The notes: generated by a model not told the origin, from the sequence alone. Counted from the first letter of the stretch, positions 22,993 to 36,099 are shown. The stretch is 64,000 nucleotides of DNA from Taxillus chinensis (GCA_023512835.1 CM042092.1:635984-699983), one strand, 5' to 3'. A program made the numbers and translations.

Positions 22993-23225
22993 TGTTAGTA
23001 AACAGACATAGAGACCTCAAATCGAATTACATATGGTTTCACTTGCACCTTCCAAATTCTGGGTTTTATTCAACAACTACTTATATGGCATAATTAATTT
23101 TCCAACCATACCCTCCATTCATTCGTGTCCAGGTGAAGGCAGCAGGAGCTGAGTCGCAAGTAGATCCAGTTAAGGCATCGCAGAGGGAGTGGACAATGTC
23201 AGAGGTTGAGGGTAGGGCCGATGGT
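22993..23225. other. No gene seen
   Basis: Short flank right of the copia LTR. Composition rises in GC towards 23130, but no defensible reading frame starts here. Confidence 0.3.
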
Positions 23226-23229
23226 AAGG

Positions 23230-23460
23230 GGTTGGAGGGTGTGAGTAATGTCGGATCATGTTTCTGTGCGGCCGCAAAGGGCAATGTGGGAGATGGTGGA
23301 GGGCAGCGACGACACGGAGGTAAAGGGCAAGACCAACAACGATGGATTAGAGGGCATGGGCAACATCAGATCATGTTTTTGTGTGGCCATAGAGGGCAGT
23401 GATCGTGTCTATCGTCCATCATTCGTCGTCTTCGAGGCCGGCCTATTCGAGGAAGACAGA
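23230..23460. repeat. Imperfect tandem duplication of about 114 bp
   Basis: GGTTGGAGGGTGTGAGTAAT (23230) and GGATTAGAGGGCATGGGCAA (23344) begin two related copies that both contain the block xTCAGATCATGTTT and TGTGxGGCCxxAxAGGGCA. It is GC-rich compared with its surroundings. Open frames across it exist on both strands but show no known domain. Confidence 0.6.
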
Positions 23461-23989
23461 GAGTAGGAGGAAGCACAAAGGTTCTTCAAGATGGAGGGTG
23501 AGGGCGGTGGAGGGGGAGAGAGAAGAGAGTGGTTGACTTGCCTTGACAACGGCATGCGTCGAGGTGACAATGCTAATTTCTAAAAAGGCAGGGTCTCCAA
23601 ACACGATAATGCAAGGAGGATAAATTTTGAATAGATTTATAATTTCCAAACAAAGAGCCTATTTAGGGTATTGAATATCAATCATGGTTAAGGTAATAAA
23701 TTATTCTTATTCTCATTCTCATTTTCATTCTATTCATTCACATGCTAATTTTATTCTCTCCATTTTTATTTTCACGTACCAAACGAGCTCTTAAAGTTGA
23801 TAATTTATTTAGCTATAATTTATTTATAATGAGCATACTACTAACCCTTAGGGCTATAATTAAAATTCTTTATTTTTTTAAAAATTTTCTTAAGTTTTGA
23901 AATATGTTTTTTTTCTAATTACCACCTTTAAAAAAGGTAAAAAAAACTTTTACATTGTAAGTTGAGTGTAAAACGTAGTCCATTCTATT

Positions 23990-25894
23990 GTAGGCATAAG
24001 CCTAAATGAGCTCTTTAATAACCCGGGTTTGATGTTTTAGAAGATAACCCTATAAGGGGATATTTATTTGAAAAAACTAATATCAGTACATTGATGTAGA
24101 CGTCAAATGAAACATTTTGACAGTAAGTGGGCTCAATTTAGAGTTGATGCTTTGAAAAGGTAGTTTAATAATTTTTTAATATTTTTAGGAAGAAATTATA
24201 AAAGGGATATAGAATAACCCTATTCCCCAAATTGAAATTCATTTTTACCTTTCTAGAAAGAAAAGGAGAGGAAAAGGAGAGAAAAAGGTAGGGAAAAGTA
24301 TATTTGGGGCGTTCTGGACTCAAATAAACCGTAATTGAGGTAGGGATTCGTGTTTTAGACCTTATTTTACTTGTTTCTTAGCATGTGGTAGTTCTTAAAC
24401 TCATGAAATGTGGTGAATTGATGTATATGGGCGGAATGACCCATATGTATATGGGATATTGATTTTGGTGATTTTAATGTGTTTTGAGCTATGGTAGAGT
24501 ACCCAAAATGTATTAGGAGATGTTTAGAGATTGATTATAGTGACTTTGGGGCATGAGATGCTAGAATTTGAGTTATAGCCGTCTGATTCTAGGTTTGTCG
24601 GAGGCCAGTAGCAGCCAATGGGGATAGCTAGTGGTGGCGTTGACATGATTGGTCGCGGATGGTTTATGTTCCACTACGACTGGTGGGGTTCACTTTGTGC
24701 CAATTTGGGTTCATCGTGACTTACAAAGAGCAAAAAATGCAAACTATTTCTGAGATGAGATTGGTCGCGACCAAATTGGTATCCGCTGCAACCGAAGGGG
24801 TCTCAGTTGCAGTTAGTAAGAGTTCCATCGTGGTTAACGTGGGTTATGGCCAGTGTGTTGCAGTATCGATCCGCCATTGCAGCGATGGAGTCCATCATGG
24901 ACGATTCTATATTTTGAGATTGTTTACTTTGTTTCAGGTGTTGTTTGGCCTAGGTTGAGTCTCAATGGGTCCTAGAGGTGCCTAAGTGACCTTAAATGCG
25001 TGGTTTGGGACCGAGAGTCTATGGTTGAGTGTGTGGTTTAGGACCAAGAGTCTATAGTTAAGTGTGTAGTTTGGGGTTAAGAATGTATAAGTTGCGTTCT
25101 GTAAGTTTTATTATGTGATGAGGGATATGTTTGTGTCCTTTGTGATATGCATATGATGCCATGATTTATGTTGTTTGTTGCATGTGATGCCATGTGTATA
25201 GAATGCCTTAATAATGCCATGAGATGTGATGCCATGTTATATGAGATGTTATGACTGGTGCATAAGATGCCTTGTGATGATTGATGTATAAGATGTTTTG
25301 TTATGATTTGTGAGGCTATAGGATAAACATATGCCTGTGAGGCTGTTTGTGGTATAAGCCTGTGAGATTAAGTTGATGGTGCTTGAGAGGCATGGCTTGG
25401 TTAGAACCTAAGAGGTAATGATGATAATGTGATTATATGGATTAAAAGAATGATAATGTGATTATATGGGTTCAATGTGACACTACACAAGCACATGCTT
25501 ACACTGTACATATGACTAGAGTATGAGTTGGGATGGGTCGGGAGACATGATCCCTACGAGATGGGTTTCTCACCACTCTAGTTATGTGTTTGTCTTATTT
25601 GTTTCAGGTTCCTATAGAAGCTAGGAGGTTCACCCAAGGTGATGACTCTATATTTGTTTTTTTTGTTTGGACTGTGATTGTAATAATATGATGTAATCCC
25701 GTGGGAAAACTATGTATGTACTATTTGGATTGAAATGAGATTTCTATTTGTATACTATGTTTGGTTGTTTGATATGATGATTTGGTAGGAATGGCCCTCA
25801 TACTGAGGTCCCTTAACTGACTTCTTGTCCCTTTAGATGCGGACATGAGGATTCACTAACCAGTTTCTGTGAGTTGAAAGTTCGAGATGTGACA
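23990..25894 (+). repeat. Gypsy-type LTR, probably solo
   Basis: The right end is ATGTGACA (25894), preceded by CACTAACCAGTTTCTG, matching the tail of the 5165-6863 LTR (CACTAACCGATTCCTC). It has a TATA box (ATTATAAAAGGG, about 24194), a CTCACCACTC box and a pyrimidine tract with TTTCAGG at 25608. A 33-bp minisatellite and ATG-rich degenerate repeats (25130-25300) lie between. The start is approximate and no target duplication was found. Confidence 0.5.
25000..25090 (+). repeat. 33-bp minisatellite, about 2.6 copies
   Basis: The unit GTGTGGTTTGGGACCGAGAG plus TCTATGGTTGA repeats at 25001, 25034 and 25067 with a spacing of 33 bp, inside the gypsy-type LTR. Confidence 0.75.
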
Positions 25895-26168
25895 GGCTCA
25901 GTCCATTTAAGAAAATATTTTTATGAACTGAAAATGGAGTGATCTGGTACGTCCTACATGCGGACTAGAGTGATCCGTGGACCGGCTAGCATTTTTTATT
26001 TTAATATTTTTACTAAAATTACTATTACAAATTTTACTAATATTAATTAAGATATTCAGTCACTCACTATTACAAATTTTAAATTTATATTTATACCCGT
26101 CATTTATTAATATTGGCCCAAAAATTAAAATTATTAGTTAATCAGCTGTTGTTCATGCAATTATAACT

Positions 26169-26205
<37 letters not shown>

Positions 26206-29065
26206 AGAACGTGAGGTCAGCTTCTTAAAAAAATTTAATCTAGACCCTTAGATGTTATAACCAACGGTCCAGATTAGACTTTCGATTTATCAATTCCTCG
26301 AGTTTTAATTTTGAAATTCTTCCCCAACTGTTGTTTTTTCAATCTACAAGACACCCATTCGATCAAATATGGCTTTATGTGTTTTAATTCTCTCTTCCTT
26401 GCACTTTTGTATGTGAATGATGAATATTTTGCAGTAGAATAAAAAAATTACAATTTGGTTGTAATGGCACATATATGTGATTTAAAGTTGTTCCCTTGGA
26501 TATTTTGCTATTTCAAATCAGACTATTGTGTTAAGTTCTTGTTTTGTCATCTGAGCACCCTTCCAACATTCTCAAAATAAATATTTTAAACACAAGTATC
26601 ATTACAACTCCCAGGACTTATTATCATGTATACTTGTTTTGCTGTTGTTGATATTGACTGCATATGTACTTGTTTTGATGCCATTGTTGAAGTTAGTAAT
26701 TAGTGATGACCGAAGCACTTTAGTTATTAAAGTATAAAATCCACTGCTGCAGCCTTTTAGATTAGGCACGGAAACATTTCCACTGCGCTAACTCTATCTT
26801 CTTCTATCCCCTTGTCCCTAGTATATTTTTTTAACCTATAAATGTTGAGCATAAATCTCAGACGCATCCATTTTGAGTTCAAAAGTACAACGTCATTAAT
26901 CATAATGTTAACACACTCTTCACATCAATTTTCATAAAAAGATCCTTTACCCAAAAGTGAAATTTTTATGAATATGTCCATTAAAATTATGGAAAAACAT
27001 TAGACATGGTATTCATTTAAAGGCTCTTAGTAAACTCTATTGGTGAATTTTTTACAAAAACATTAAAATATAAATTTAATATTTGTTTTATAGAACTAAC
27101 ATTACTCATCTAAATTAGGCTGTGGTCCTCTTGTGTCATGTTTTTTTAAGCATAAATGTCAAGGAAATTTTTTGTGTAGACAAGACATATCCATGTTAAT
27201 TTCTTACCTAAAGAATCATTACACCATAAAAGGAAAATTATGGGTGATATTACATACATGTTGAATTTTTTGATTCAATGGTGTTGTACTTTATAGGATA
27301 TCTTGAATCCAAAGATTAGCTTGGTTATATATGTAATGTGCTAATGAATGAAGTAAGTATAGTAACAGTTGCAATTTTGGAGCAAATGTATGCATGTGAC
27401 TAGTGCATGCATTACGTGTTTGCTACAGTTGCAGGAAACTACTAATTGATAGTACCATCTCTACTTTTATCTTCACTGTTATAGCCTTCTAGATTAAGCA
27501 TGGAAATATTTCCTTCTATAATGACAACTGCTATCTCTCATGAGGCCTCAATGGAGATAGTTTTATGAAAATTTTGTTTTTATTTGCTTTTAATGATTTT
27601 GATGTGCAATTTTTGGTTATCCATTACAAATATTGGCATTGCCACTATTTGTAATTTGAAATTCTGGTTAGGATTGTAAATCATATTTTATAAATCATTA
27701 GCTTTCGATCAAGAATCTAATACATTTCATTAACAACAGAAATTTATCATTTGATTTAGCATCACTCATTATATTCTGTTATTAGCCAAAAAAATTGGCG
27801 TGGAATAAAGATCCAAATTATTCATGAAATTTGAAAGTTGTTTATATCATATTTTTAATATTGCATCGCAATGAAAGTATTTATACTGCAAATCATTGAG
27901 GCATATGGACAATCAAGCTTGCCAGTTAACAATTTACTTTCAATTGTTGTCCCTTGTAAAGCTTTTTTGTTAGACTTGCGTATAAGAATGTATATAGAAT
28001 GCTAGAAGTTGTCTTCTTTGTTTCTTCTTCAATGGGCAATCACGAGTGTGTTGAAAGCACCCTTAACGCTCGAGCTTCAAAGAAATCTATTGCCCATTTC
28101 TCCCACATCAAACATTAAATATTTCTGTTTGTGAAATTTGTTTGTGACATTTTTTTTACCTGATTTGCTAACATTATGACCTTATAGCTTCAAAGAAAGC
28201 CTATCAACAGCACTAGCAGCAAGTGTTTAATCCTGTCCAAAAATCCTATCTACAATATGCTATGATTTCCTATCCAAAGTTGGCTCTTAGGATACAACCA
28301 CAACATCAAGCTAAAATTGGCTTAATAAGCCCTTCATATGGAAAGGAACCGGACATACAAATAAGGAATTTAAAAATGAAACAATAGAATAATCAATTAT
28401 CATTGTAAATCCATAGATAGTAAGAATTAGTACATTTCGGTAAGACCATTAGCCATGTGCATTATATCCTATAAACCCTCAAAAATTATGCAATGATGGG
28501 TATTTGAAGTGGGGTAAATCTTTCACTCTCTGAGGCTCTTGAAAATAGTCATTTGGATAATTACAAACTTCTCCAAACTCACACCAATCCCACCACTCAA
28601 CTATCACTAATAGTCACTAATCTTGTAGTAACTAGGCCCCAAATGAGCGGGAGAAGGCCGCCTTATATTAGAATGTCGATTCAATATAAAATCAATTTGA
28701 TCAAGGAGAGTGTGAGGTAAAAACAACGCAAGCCACCTTAAACAATATATCATAGTATGAATTTTAATACTGTTATGTGAATCTCTAATTTTTTAAATAG
28801 CTATTTTTGTTATAAAATATCAAATGGCCATGGATGCGATTCGAAATCAACAAAAAACTATAAAAGATTTTACCTAATCAATTTAAAAGTTTTAATTGAT
28901 AAAAAAAATATAAGTCAAATAATATTTTTTAAAAAATTATTAAGAAATAATATTAGAGCATATTGTAATTCGCCGAATGAACCTGCTTATACCCATATTT
29001 TTAATAATCCTAATTTAGCGTGGTCCAAGGCTCATGAACTGCTAGCTTGTTTTATACCCCAAAGC
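25895..29065. other. Long AT-rich interval without genes
   Basis: No frame, splice pattern or RNA gene is supported on either strand. It holds an (AT)n run at 26173-26203. It also holds a diverged duplicated phrase, CAGCCTTTTAGATTAGGCAC near 26750 and TAGCCTTCTAGATTAAGCAT near 27482, about 730 bp apart. The text GGTCCAGATTAGACTTTCG near 26265 resembles sequence common near plant transposon ends. The interval is probably old, decayed repeat DNA. Confidence 0.4.
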
Positions 29066-29068
29066 TTA

Positions 29069-29743
29069 GAGCAACTCCAAAAGGCTTTCTATTCTATACA
29101 AATAGAAAGTCAAATCTAAAAATTCCACTCTAACAAGCTTTCTATCACACTCTACAAATAAAATTTGCTATAGTTACTCTTTATTTTTGAAGAGTAACTA
29201 TTAATTTTTTATATCTTATCATATTATTTTCTTCTTTTCTCGCTCATTTACTTTCTCTCACTGTCTTTTTCCTCCGCCACTCCAATCTCCCCCTCCTCCA
29301 CCTCCCAATTCTCCTCCGTCGCTGCCACCTCCTTACATTGACCCCCTCCCCCTGTCTTTACACCCCCACCTCCCAATTTGTTCCCCCTACCTCCATTTAC
29401 ACCACCACCTCACGTATTTTCTACCCCCACCTCCCAGTTCATCACTGCCACCTGCACAATCACAGTCACCTTTGCCTGTACGGCTGTACCTTCCCCATAC
29501 ATAACAACCCCACCGTTGGTTCCTAGCTCCTATTCCATGCCAAAGAGCTACACTTATTTTTGATTTTTCCATCACCTCTGTGCCTATTCCATCTCTTATG
29601 CAAGTTTATTAAAAAGTTATTATTTTAATAAAATAAATATAATTTAAATATTACTATTGGAAATTGGAATATATGTTAAAAAATACTTTTCTAAAAAAAA
29701 TTCAAATGTGAAAAAAATTTAAAAAATATTATTGAAGATACTC
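29069..29743. mobile_element. MITE-like element (PIF/Harbinger-like ends)
   Basis: It is flanked by TTA on both sides (29066-29068 and 29744-29746). The left end is GAGCAACTCCAAAAGGC and the right end, reverse-complemented, is GAGTATCTTCAA. It has the same plan as the element in CAP-H2 intron 8: AT-rich arms around a C/T-rich centre with CCACCTCCCAATT repeats (29275-29420). Length is 675 bp with no coding capacity. Confidence 0.65.
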
Positions 29744-29767
29744 TTACAAGCTATGAAATGAACTATA

Positions 29768-30593
29768 GGCACACCACGCTTACTTAAATGTAAGCCTAAA
29801 GAAAGTTGATATATGGTTAGTATATTGTTAATTTTAAAAGGAAAAGTTTATTTGCAGGTAAATTGTGTAGAAAATCTGTACAAGAATACTCTCTCTGCCC
29901 TTGGATAGGTATGAATAAAAAGTTTTAAAAAACAATAATATCAATCTAACGGTAATAAATATGCCCTTGCACGGATTATCTGCACAATCTACTTGTACGT
30001 TGCATCACTCATTTTAAAATTATTTTCAAATATCCTAAAAACTTAGAAATAACATTAAAAATCCCTGAATTAATACTCATTTCCCAGTTGAAGAAAATGA
30101 CTTTTTCTCCTAAATAGAATAAATTATTTTTTATTAATATGGTAATCGGGTAGAAATATTCATGAATTCCTTGAATCAATGCTTGTGTTATATAGAGCGC
30201 GATTTTAAATTGATATCATAATGGCATTTCCACGTGTAATAATGAATAACAATGTCTTTTTTTAATGACTTAAAGCATCTACATTAAGTAAGCTATAACA
30301 TCAGCAATACGTAAATATAACTAAAATATATCTCCAATAGCCAGTTATACTGTTATCTATAATAATAAATTTAGGTAAATTTACCTAAATTTATAGCTTT
30401 TACCTACCATGCAACATCATCTAATTTTATTAAAAACCTAAAATAACCTCTCTTTATGTGTCTCTTAACCCATCGCCTGACTTCCTCTGCGTCGCTGGCA
30501 CCTCCCTCCCCGAATCACCGCCTCCCTCCCATGGCAGAGATCTAGTGTTGCTGCCCTCCTACTCCCTATCGCCCAACCTCTATGTCTTTGTCC

Positions 30594-30626
<33 letters not shown>

Positions 30627-33600
30627 TTCTAATATATATAGTGAACCTGGGATTAGCTGGGATTTGATTTAGAGGTAAGAGTACTAGATGACAGATAACC
30701 GACTATTGGAAATATATTTTAAAAATTTATGTGCCCAAAATTTGATGAAAGAAAATTAACATTTTATAAATTTGATGAATTTAAAAAAAAAATATGTACA
30801 TTTGTTTCATGAAAATGCAAGCCCACACTCCCTCCCTCCATGCCGATCCGGACCCCCCCCCCCCCCTCTCTCCACCCTGGCGACGCCCCACCTCTGGGCA
30901 ACCCACCACCCCTCTAAATTTGAGGTTGATGTGGACGAATGTTAATAAAAATCATTAAATCTTTTGCTTTGATGAGACGGATAGGCACACCACGCTTACT
31001 TAAATGTAAGCCTAAAGAAAGTTGATATATGGTTAGTATATTGTTAATTTTAAAAGGAAAAGTTTATTTGCGGGTAAATTGTGTAGAAAATCGCGTACAA
31101 GAATACTCTCTTGCCTTGGATAGGTATGAATAAAAAGTTTTAAAAAACAATAATATCAATCTAACGGTAATAAATATGCCCTTGCACGGATTATCTGCAC
31201 AATCTACTTGTACGTTGCATCACTCATTTTAAAATTCTTTTCAAATATCCTAAAAACTTAGAAATAACATTAAAAATCCCTGAATTAATACTCATTTCCC
31301 AGTTGAAGAAAATGACTTTTTCTCCTAAATAGAATAAATTATTTTTTATTAATATGGTAATCGGGTAGAAATATTCATGAATTCCTTCGAATCAATGCTT
31401 GTGTTATATAGAGCGCGATTTTAAATTGATATCATAATGGCATTTCCACGTGTAATAATGAATAACAATGTCTTTTTTTAATGACTTAAAGCATATACAT
31501 TAAGTAAGCTATAACATCAAGAATACGTAAATATAACTAAAATATATCTCCAATAGCCAGTTATACTCATGATCTATAATAATAAATTTAGGTAAATTTA
31601 CCTAAATTTATAGCTTTTACCTACCATGCAACATCATCTAATTTTATTAAAAACCTAAAATAACCTCTCTTTATGTGTCTCTTAACCCATCGCCCAGCTT
31701 CCTCTGCGTCGCTGGCACCTCCCTCCCCGAATCACCGCCTCCCTCCCATGGCAGAGATCTAGTGTTGCTGCCCTCCTACTCCCTATCGCCCAACCTCTAT
31801 GTCTTTGTCCGAGAGAGAGAGATAGAGAGAGAGAGATAGAGAGAGGTTCTAATATATATAGTGAACCTGGGATTAGCTGGGATTTGATTTAGAGGTAAGA
31901 GTACTAGATGACAAGATAACCGACTATTGGAAATATATTTTAAAAATTTATGTGCCCAAAATTTGATGAAAGAAAATTAACATTTTATAAATTTGATGAA
32001 TTTAAAAAAAAAATATGTACATTTGTTTCATGAAAATGCAAGCCCACACTCCCTCCCTCCATGCCGATCCGGACCCCCCCCCCCCCCCCCCCCCCCCTTC
32101 TCTCCACCCGGCGACGCCCCACCTCTGGCAACCCACCACCCCTCTAAATTTGAGGTTGATGTGGACGAATGTTAATAAAAATCATTAAATCTTTTGCTTT
32201 GATGAGACGGATAGGCACACCACGCTTACTTAAATGTAAGCCTAAAGAAAGTTGATATATGGTTAGTATATTGTTAATTTTAAAAGGAAAAGTTTATTTG
32301 CGGGGTAAATTGTGTAGAAAATCTGTACAAGAATACTCTCTCGCCCTTGGATAGGTATGAATAAAAAGTTTTAAAAAACAATAATATCAATCTAACGGTA
32401 ATAAATATGCCCTTGCACGGATTATCCGCACAATCTACTTGTACGTTGCATCACTCATTTTAAAATTCTTTTCAAATATCCTAAAAACTTAGAAATAACA
32501 TTAAAAATCCCTGAATTAATACTCATTTCCCGATTGAAGAAAATGACTTTTTCTCCTAAATAGAATAAATTATTTTTTATTAATATGGTAATCGGGTAGA
32601 AATATTCATGAATTCCTTCGAATCAATGCTTGTGTTATATAGAGCGCGATTTTAAATTGATATCATAATGGCATTTCCACGTGTAATAATGAATAACAAT
32701 GTCTTTTTTTAATGACTTAAAGCATATACATTAAGTAAGCTATAACATCAGCAATACGTAAATATAACTAAAATATATCTCCAATAGCCAGTTATACTGT
32801 TATCTATAATAATAAATTTAGGTAAATTTACCTAAATTTATAGCTTTTACCTACCATGCAACATCATCTAATTTTATTAAAAACCTAAAATAACCTCTCT
32901 TTATGTGTCTCTTAACCCATCGCCCAGCTTCCTCTGCGTCGCTGGCACCTCCCTCCCCGAATCACCGCCTCCCTCCCATGGCGAGAGATCTAGTGTTGCT
33001 GCCCTCCTACTCCCTATCGCCCAACCTCTATGTCTTTGTCCGAGAGAGAGAGATAGAGAGAGAGAGATAGAGAGAGGTTCTAATATATATAGTGAACCTG
33101 GGATTAGTTTGGGATTTGATTTAGAGGTAAGAGTACTAGATGACAGTATAACCGACTATTGGAAATATATTTTAAAAATTTATGTGCCCAAAATTTGATG
33201 AAAGAAAATTAACATTTTATAAATTTGATGAATTTAAAAAAAAAATATGTACATTTGTTTCATGAAAATGCAAGCCCACACTCCCTCCCTCCATGCCGAT
33301 CCGGACCCCCCCCCCCCCTTCTCTCCACCCGGCGACGCCCCACCTCTGGCAACCCACCACCCCTCTAAATTTGAGGTTGATGTGGACGAATGTTAATAAA
33401 AATCATTAAATCTTTTGCTTTGATGAGACGGATAGGCACACCACGCTTACTTAAATGTAAGCCTAAAGAAAGTTGATATATGGTTAGTATATTGTTAATT
33501 TTAAAAGGAAAAGTTTATTTGCAGGTAAATTGTGTAGAAAATCTGTACAAGAATACTCTCTCTGCCCTTGGATAGGTATGAATAAAAAGTTTTAAAAAAC

Positions 33601-34585
33601 AATAATATCAATCTAACGGTAATAAATATGCCCTTGCACGGATTATCTGCACAATCTACTTGTACGTTGCATCACTCATTTTAAAATTCTTTTCAAATAT
33701 CCTAAAAACTTAGAAATAACATTAAAAATCCCTGAATTAATACTCATTTCCCAGTTGAAGAAAATGACTTTTTCTCCTAAATAGAATAAATTATTTTTTA
33801 TTAATATGGTAATCGGGTAGAAATATTCATGAATTCCTTCGAATCAATGCTTGTGTTATATAGAGCGCGATTTTAAATTGATATCATAATGGCATTTCCA
33901 CGTGTAATAATGAATAACAATGTCTTTTTTTAATGACTTAAAGCATATACATTAAGTAAGCTATAACATCAGCAATACGTAAATATAACTAAAATATATC
34001 TCCAATAGCCAGTTATACTGTTATCTATAATAATAAATTTAGGTAAATTTACCTAAATTTATAGCTTTTACCTACCATGCAACATCATCTAATTTTATTA
34101 AAAACCTAAAATAACCTCTCTTTATGTGTCTCTTAACCCATCGCCCAGCTTCCTCTGCGTCGCTGGCACCTCCCTCCCCGAATCACCGCCTCCCTCCCAT
34201 GGCAGAGATCTAGTGTTGCTGCCCTCCTACTCCCTATCGCCCAACCTCTATGTCTTTGTCCGAGAGAGAGAGATAGAGAGAGAGAGATAGAGAGAGGTTC
34301 TAATATATATAGTGAACCTGGGATTAGCTGGGATTTGATTTAGAGGTAAGAGTACTAGATGACAGTATAACTGACTATTGGAAATATATTTTAAAAATTT
34401 ATGTGCCCAAAATTTGATGAAAGAAAATTAACATTTTATAAATTTGATGAATTTAAAAAAAAAATATGTACATTTGTTTCATGAAAATGCAAGCCCACAC
34501 TCCCTCCCTCCCTCCCTCTAAATTTGAGGTTGATGTGGACGAATGTTAATAAAAATCATTAAATCTTTTGCTTTGATGAGACGGA
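29768..34585 (+). repeat. Four tandem copies of a 1.15-1.23 kb unit
   Basis: The phrase GGCACACCACGCTTACTTAA begins at 29768, 30984, 32214 and 33435, giving units of 1216, 1230, 1221 and 1151 bp. Copies are nearly identical; differences are mostly single-base indels, homopolymer length, and a deletion of several tens of bp in copy 4. Each unit carries in order an AT-rich part, a perfect palindrome, a C/T-rich part, a (GA)n run, another AT-rich part and (copies 1-3) a poly-C tract. Parts resemble the neighbouring MITE (for example CTATTGGAAAxATAT). Reading frames such as MSLNPSPDFLCVAGT recur because the unit recurs, not because a gene is present. Confidence 0.95.
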
Positions 34586-36090
34586 TTCCAGTGCTCTAAT
34601 AAGGCAAAATTCGTGCATCAGCCAAGGAGTTTTTGTTCCGTGGAGTCTCTTGCCTGATTTGTCGATAAAAAAAGAACCAAACCTCTAGAAAATAAACCCA
34701 ACAATTCCTGTCACAAAATCTTTAAAAGGACGAAATTAAAAACTGGAAATCACCAAAGAGGCAGAGATGAAGAAATTAACCAGGTAAGTCTTGAGGATCG
34801 GGACGGAGTTTTCTAAAAAAATAATTGGGTTTCATCCATTTGCCCTCCAATTGGTCATCATGAAATTTTATCAGGAAAGTTTTAGCATTGATGGTTCTTT
34901 TAGGCCAAGCAGAACCATGGGGAGATAAAAAAATCAAAACAACAAACCTATATATAGAAAAGTCAAAACCATCATTTGAGTCCTTGTATTGTTGGGTTGA
35001 TTATGTTCTTTCACAGCTTTCGCTACCCAAGTCAAGAACTGGGTTTGGTCGACCATGATTTCTGTCCTTGTGAGGGGTCCTTTAAGGGTCCGTTGGACAA
35101 GGTTCCAAGGAGGAAGAGAGAGAGATTGCTGTCGTCGCTCAATTCCATCACCCTCACATCTGCTCTTTGTTTTTGTTTCCGAACTCGGTAGTTGGGATGA
35201 TCGAGGAGGACGAAAATGGCCGAGGATGGTGCTCAAGATTTTAGGGATTTGGTAGCATCACCTTTGTCCGATAGAAATGGATTTTAGGAATTTAAATAAA
35301 ATATTGTATGAGGAAAAATAATAGTTAAGAAAAAAATAAATGAGGTTTTATGATAGTTCATCAACTAAAATACTACTGTAGCAAATTAAATATATCTTTT
35401 GCTCAGGTGTACAAATCAAATTATACGAGAAAATTATAGAATCACGGGTTTAATTTTTTTAAGATTAACATTATATTTATTTTTTATAATGTATTTATCT
35501 TCTTATAATATTTTTATATTTTATATTTTATTTCTATTTCTATTATTTTAAATAATATTTTTTTATTTTATTTACTTTTTTTCATCTAAAGAGAGTGTAA
35601 AAAACATTTTATAAAATGTTTTTCCTCATTTGTTTTACAATGAATCAAAACTCTATATCTATAAAATATATATTAAAAAATAATAAAAGAGTATTTAAGA
35701 ATAGATAGTAAATCTTTAAAAAAATTACTATTCATTTGCTATATTTATATATACCTTATTTTAGGAGTGAATGTTTTTTTTATAAATTTGTAATTATTTT
35801 CCATAAATTATAAATAAAATGAACATGGGATTTTGTTTTAAATAACTCAATTGTTCATGGCAGAAATATTTTAAAGCCTATCAGTAGTCTAACAGTAATT
35901 ATATTCATTTTACTCTCCAAACAAAGTATTGAAAAGCAATTATTGATCTATTCATCACAGTGACACTGGTCATAAAAGTGACCGCGGTTTTATCATTACA
36001 TTGCTGGATTTCTTTACCTTTCTCCAAAAAAAACTAAAAATAATAAAAGTGATTGACAATTTAATTAGAAAAAAGCAGCCGCGCCCCGGG
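34586..36090. other. Unique-looking sequence with a possible minus-strand ORF, then AT-rich spacer
   Basis: Right of the tandem array the composition becomes ordinary. On the minus strand an ATG near 35066 opens MVDQTQFLTWVAKAVKEHNQ and ends at a stop near 34934; another open piece near 34790-34920 contains INAKTFLIKFHDDQLEGKWM. They could be exons of a truncated gene, but I recognise neither and cannot show splicing. From 35270 to 36060 the sequence is AT-rich and holds nothing I can name. Confidence 0.25.
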
Positions 36091-36091
36091 C

Positions 36092-36099
36092 TATATAAA
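36092..36099 (+). promoter_or_regulatory. TATA box of the 36177-36590 gene
   Basis: TATATAAA lies in a GC-rich context (GCCCCGGGC immediately upstream), after a long AT-rich spacer. Transcription would be expected to begin about 25-35 bp downstream, near 36125, which is past the first ATG at 36114. This favours the second in-frame ATG at 36177 as the translation start. Confidence 0.6.

Noticed and set aside
29338..29575. Pro/Thr-rich frames
   Set aside because: They fall in the C/T-rich core of a MITE and occur on both strands.
30458..33198. Repeated frames of the type MSLNPSPDFLCVAGT in the tandem array
   Set aside because: They recur only because the unit recurs; they are short, shift between units and contain the GA run.
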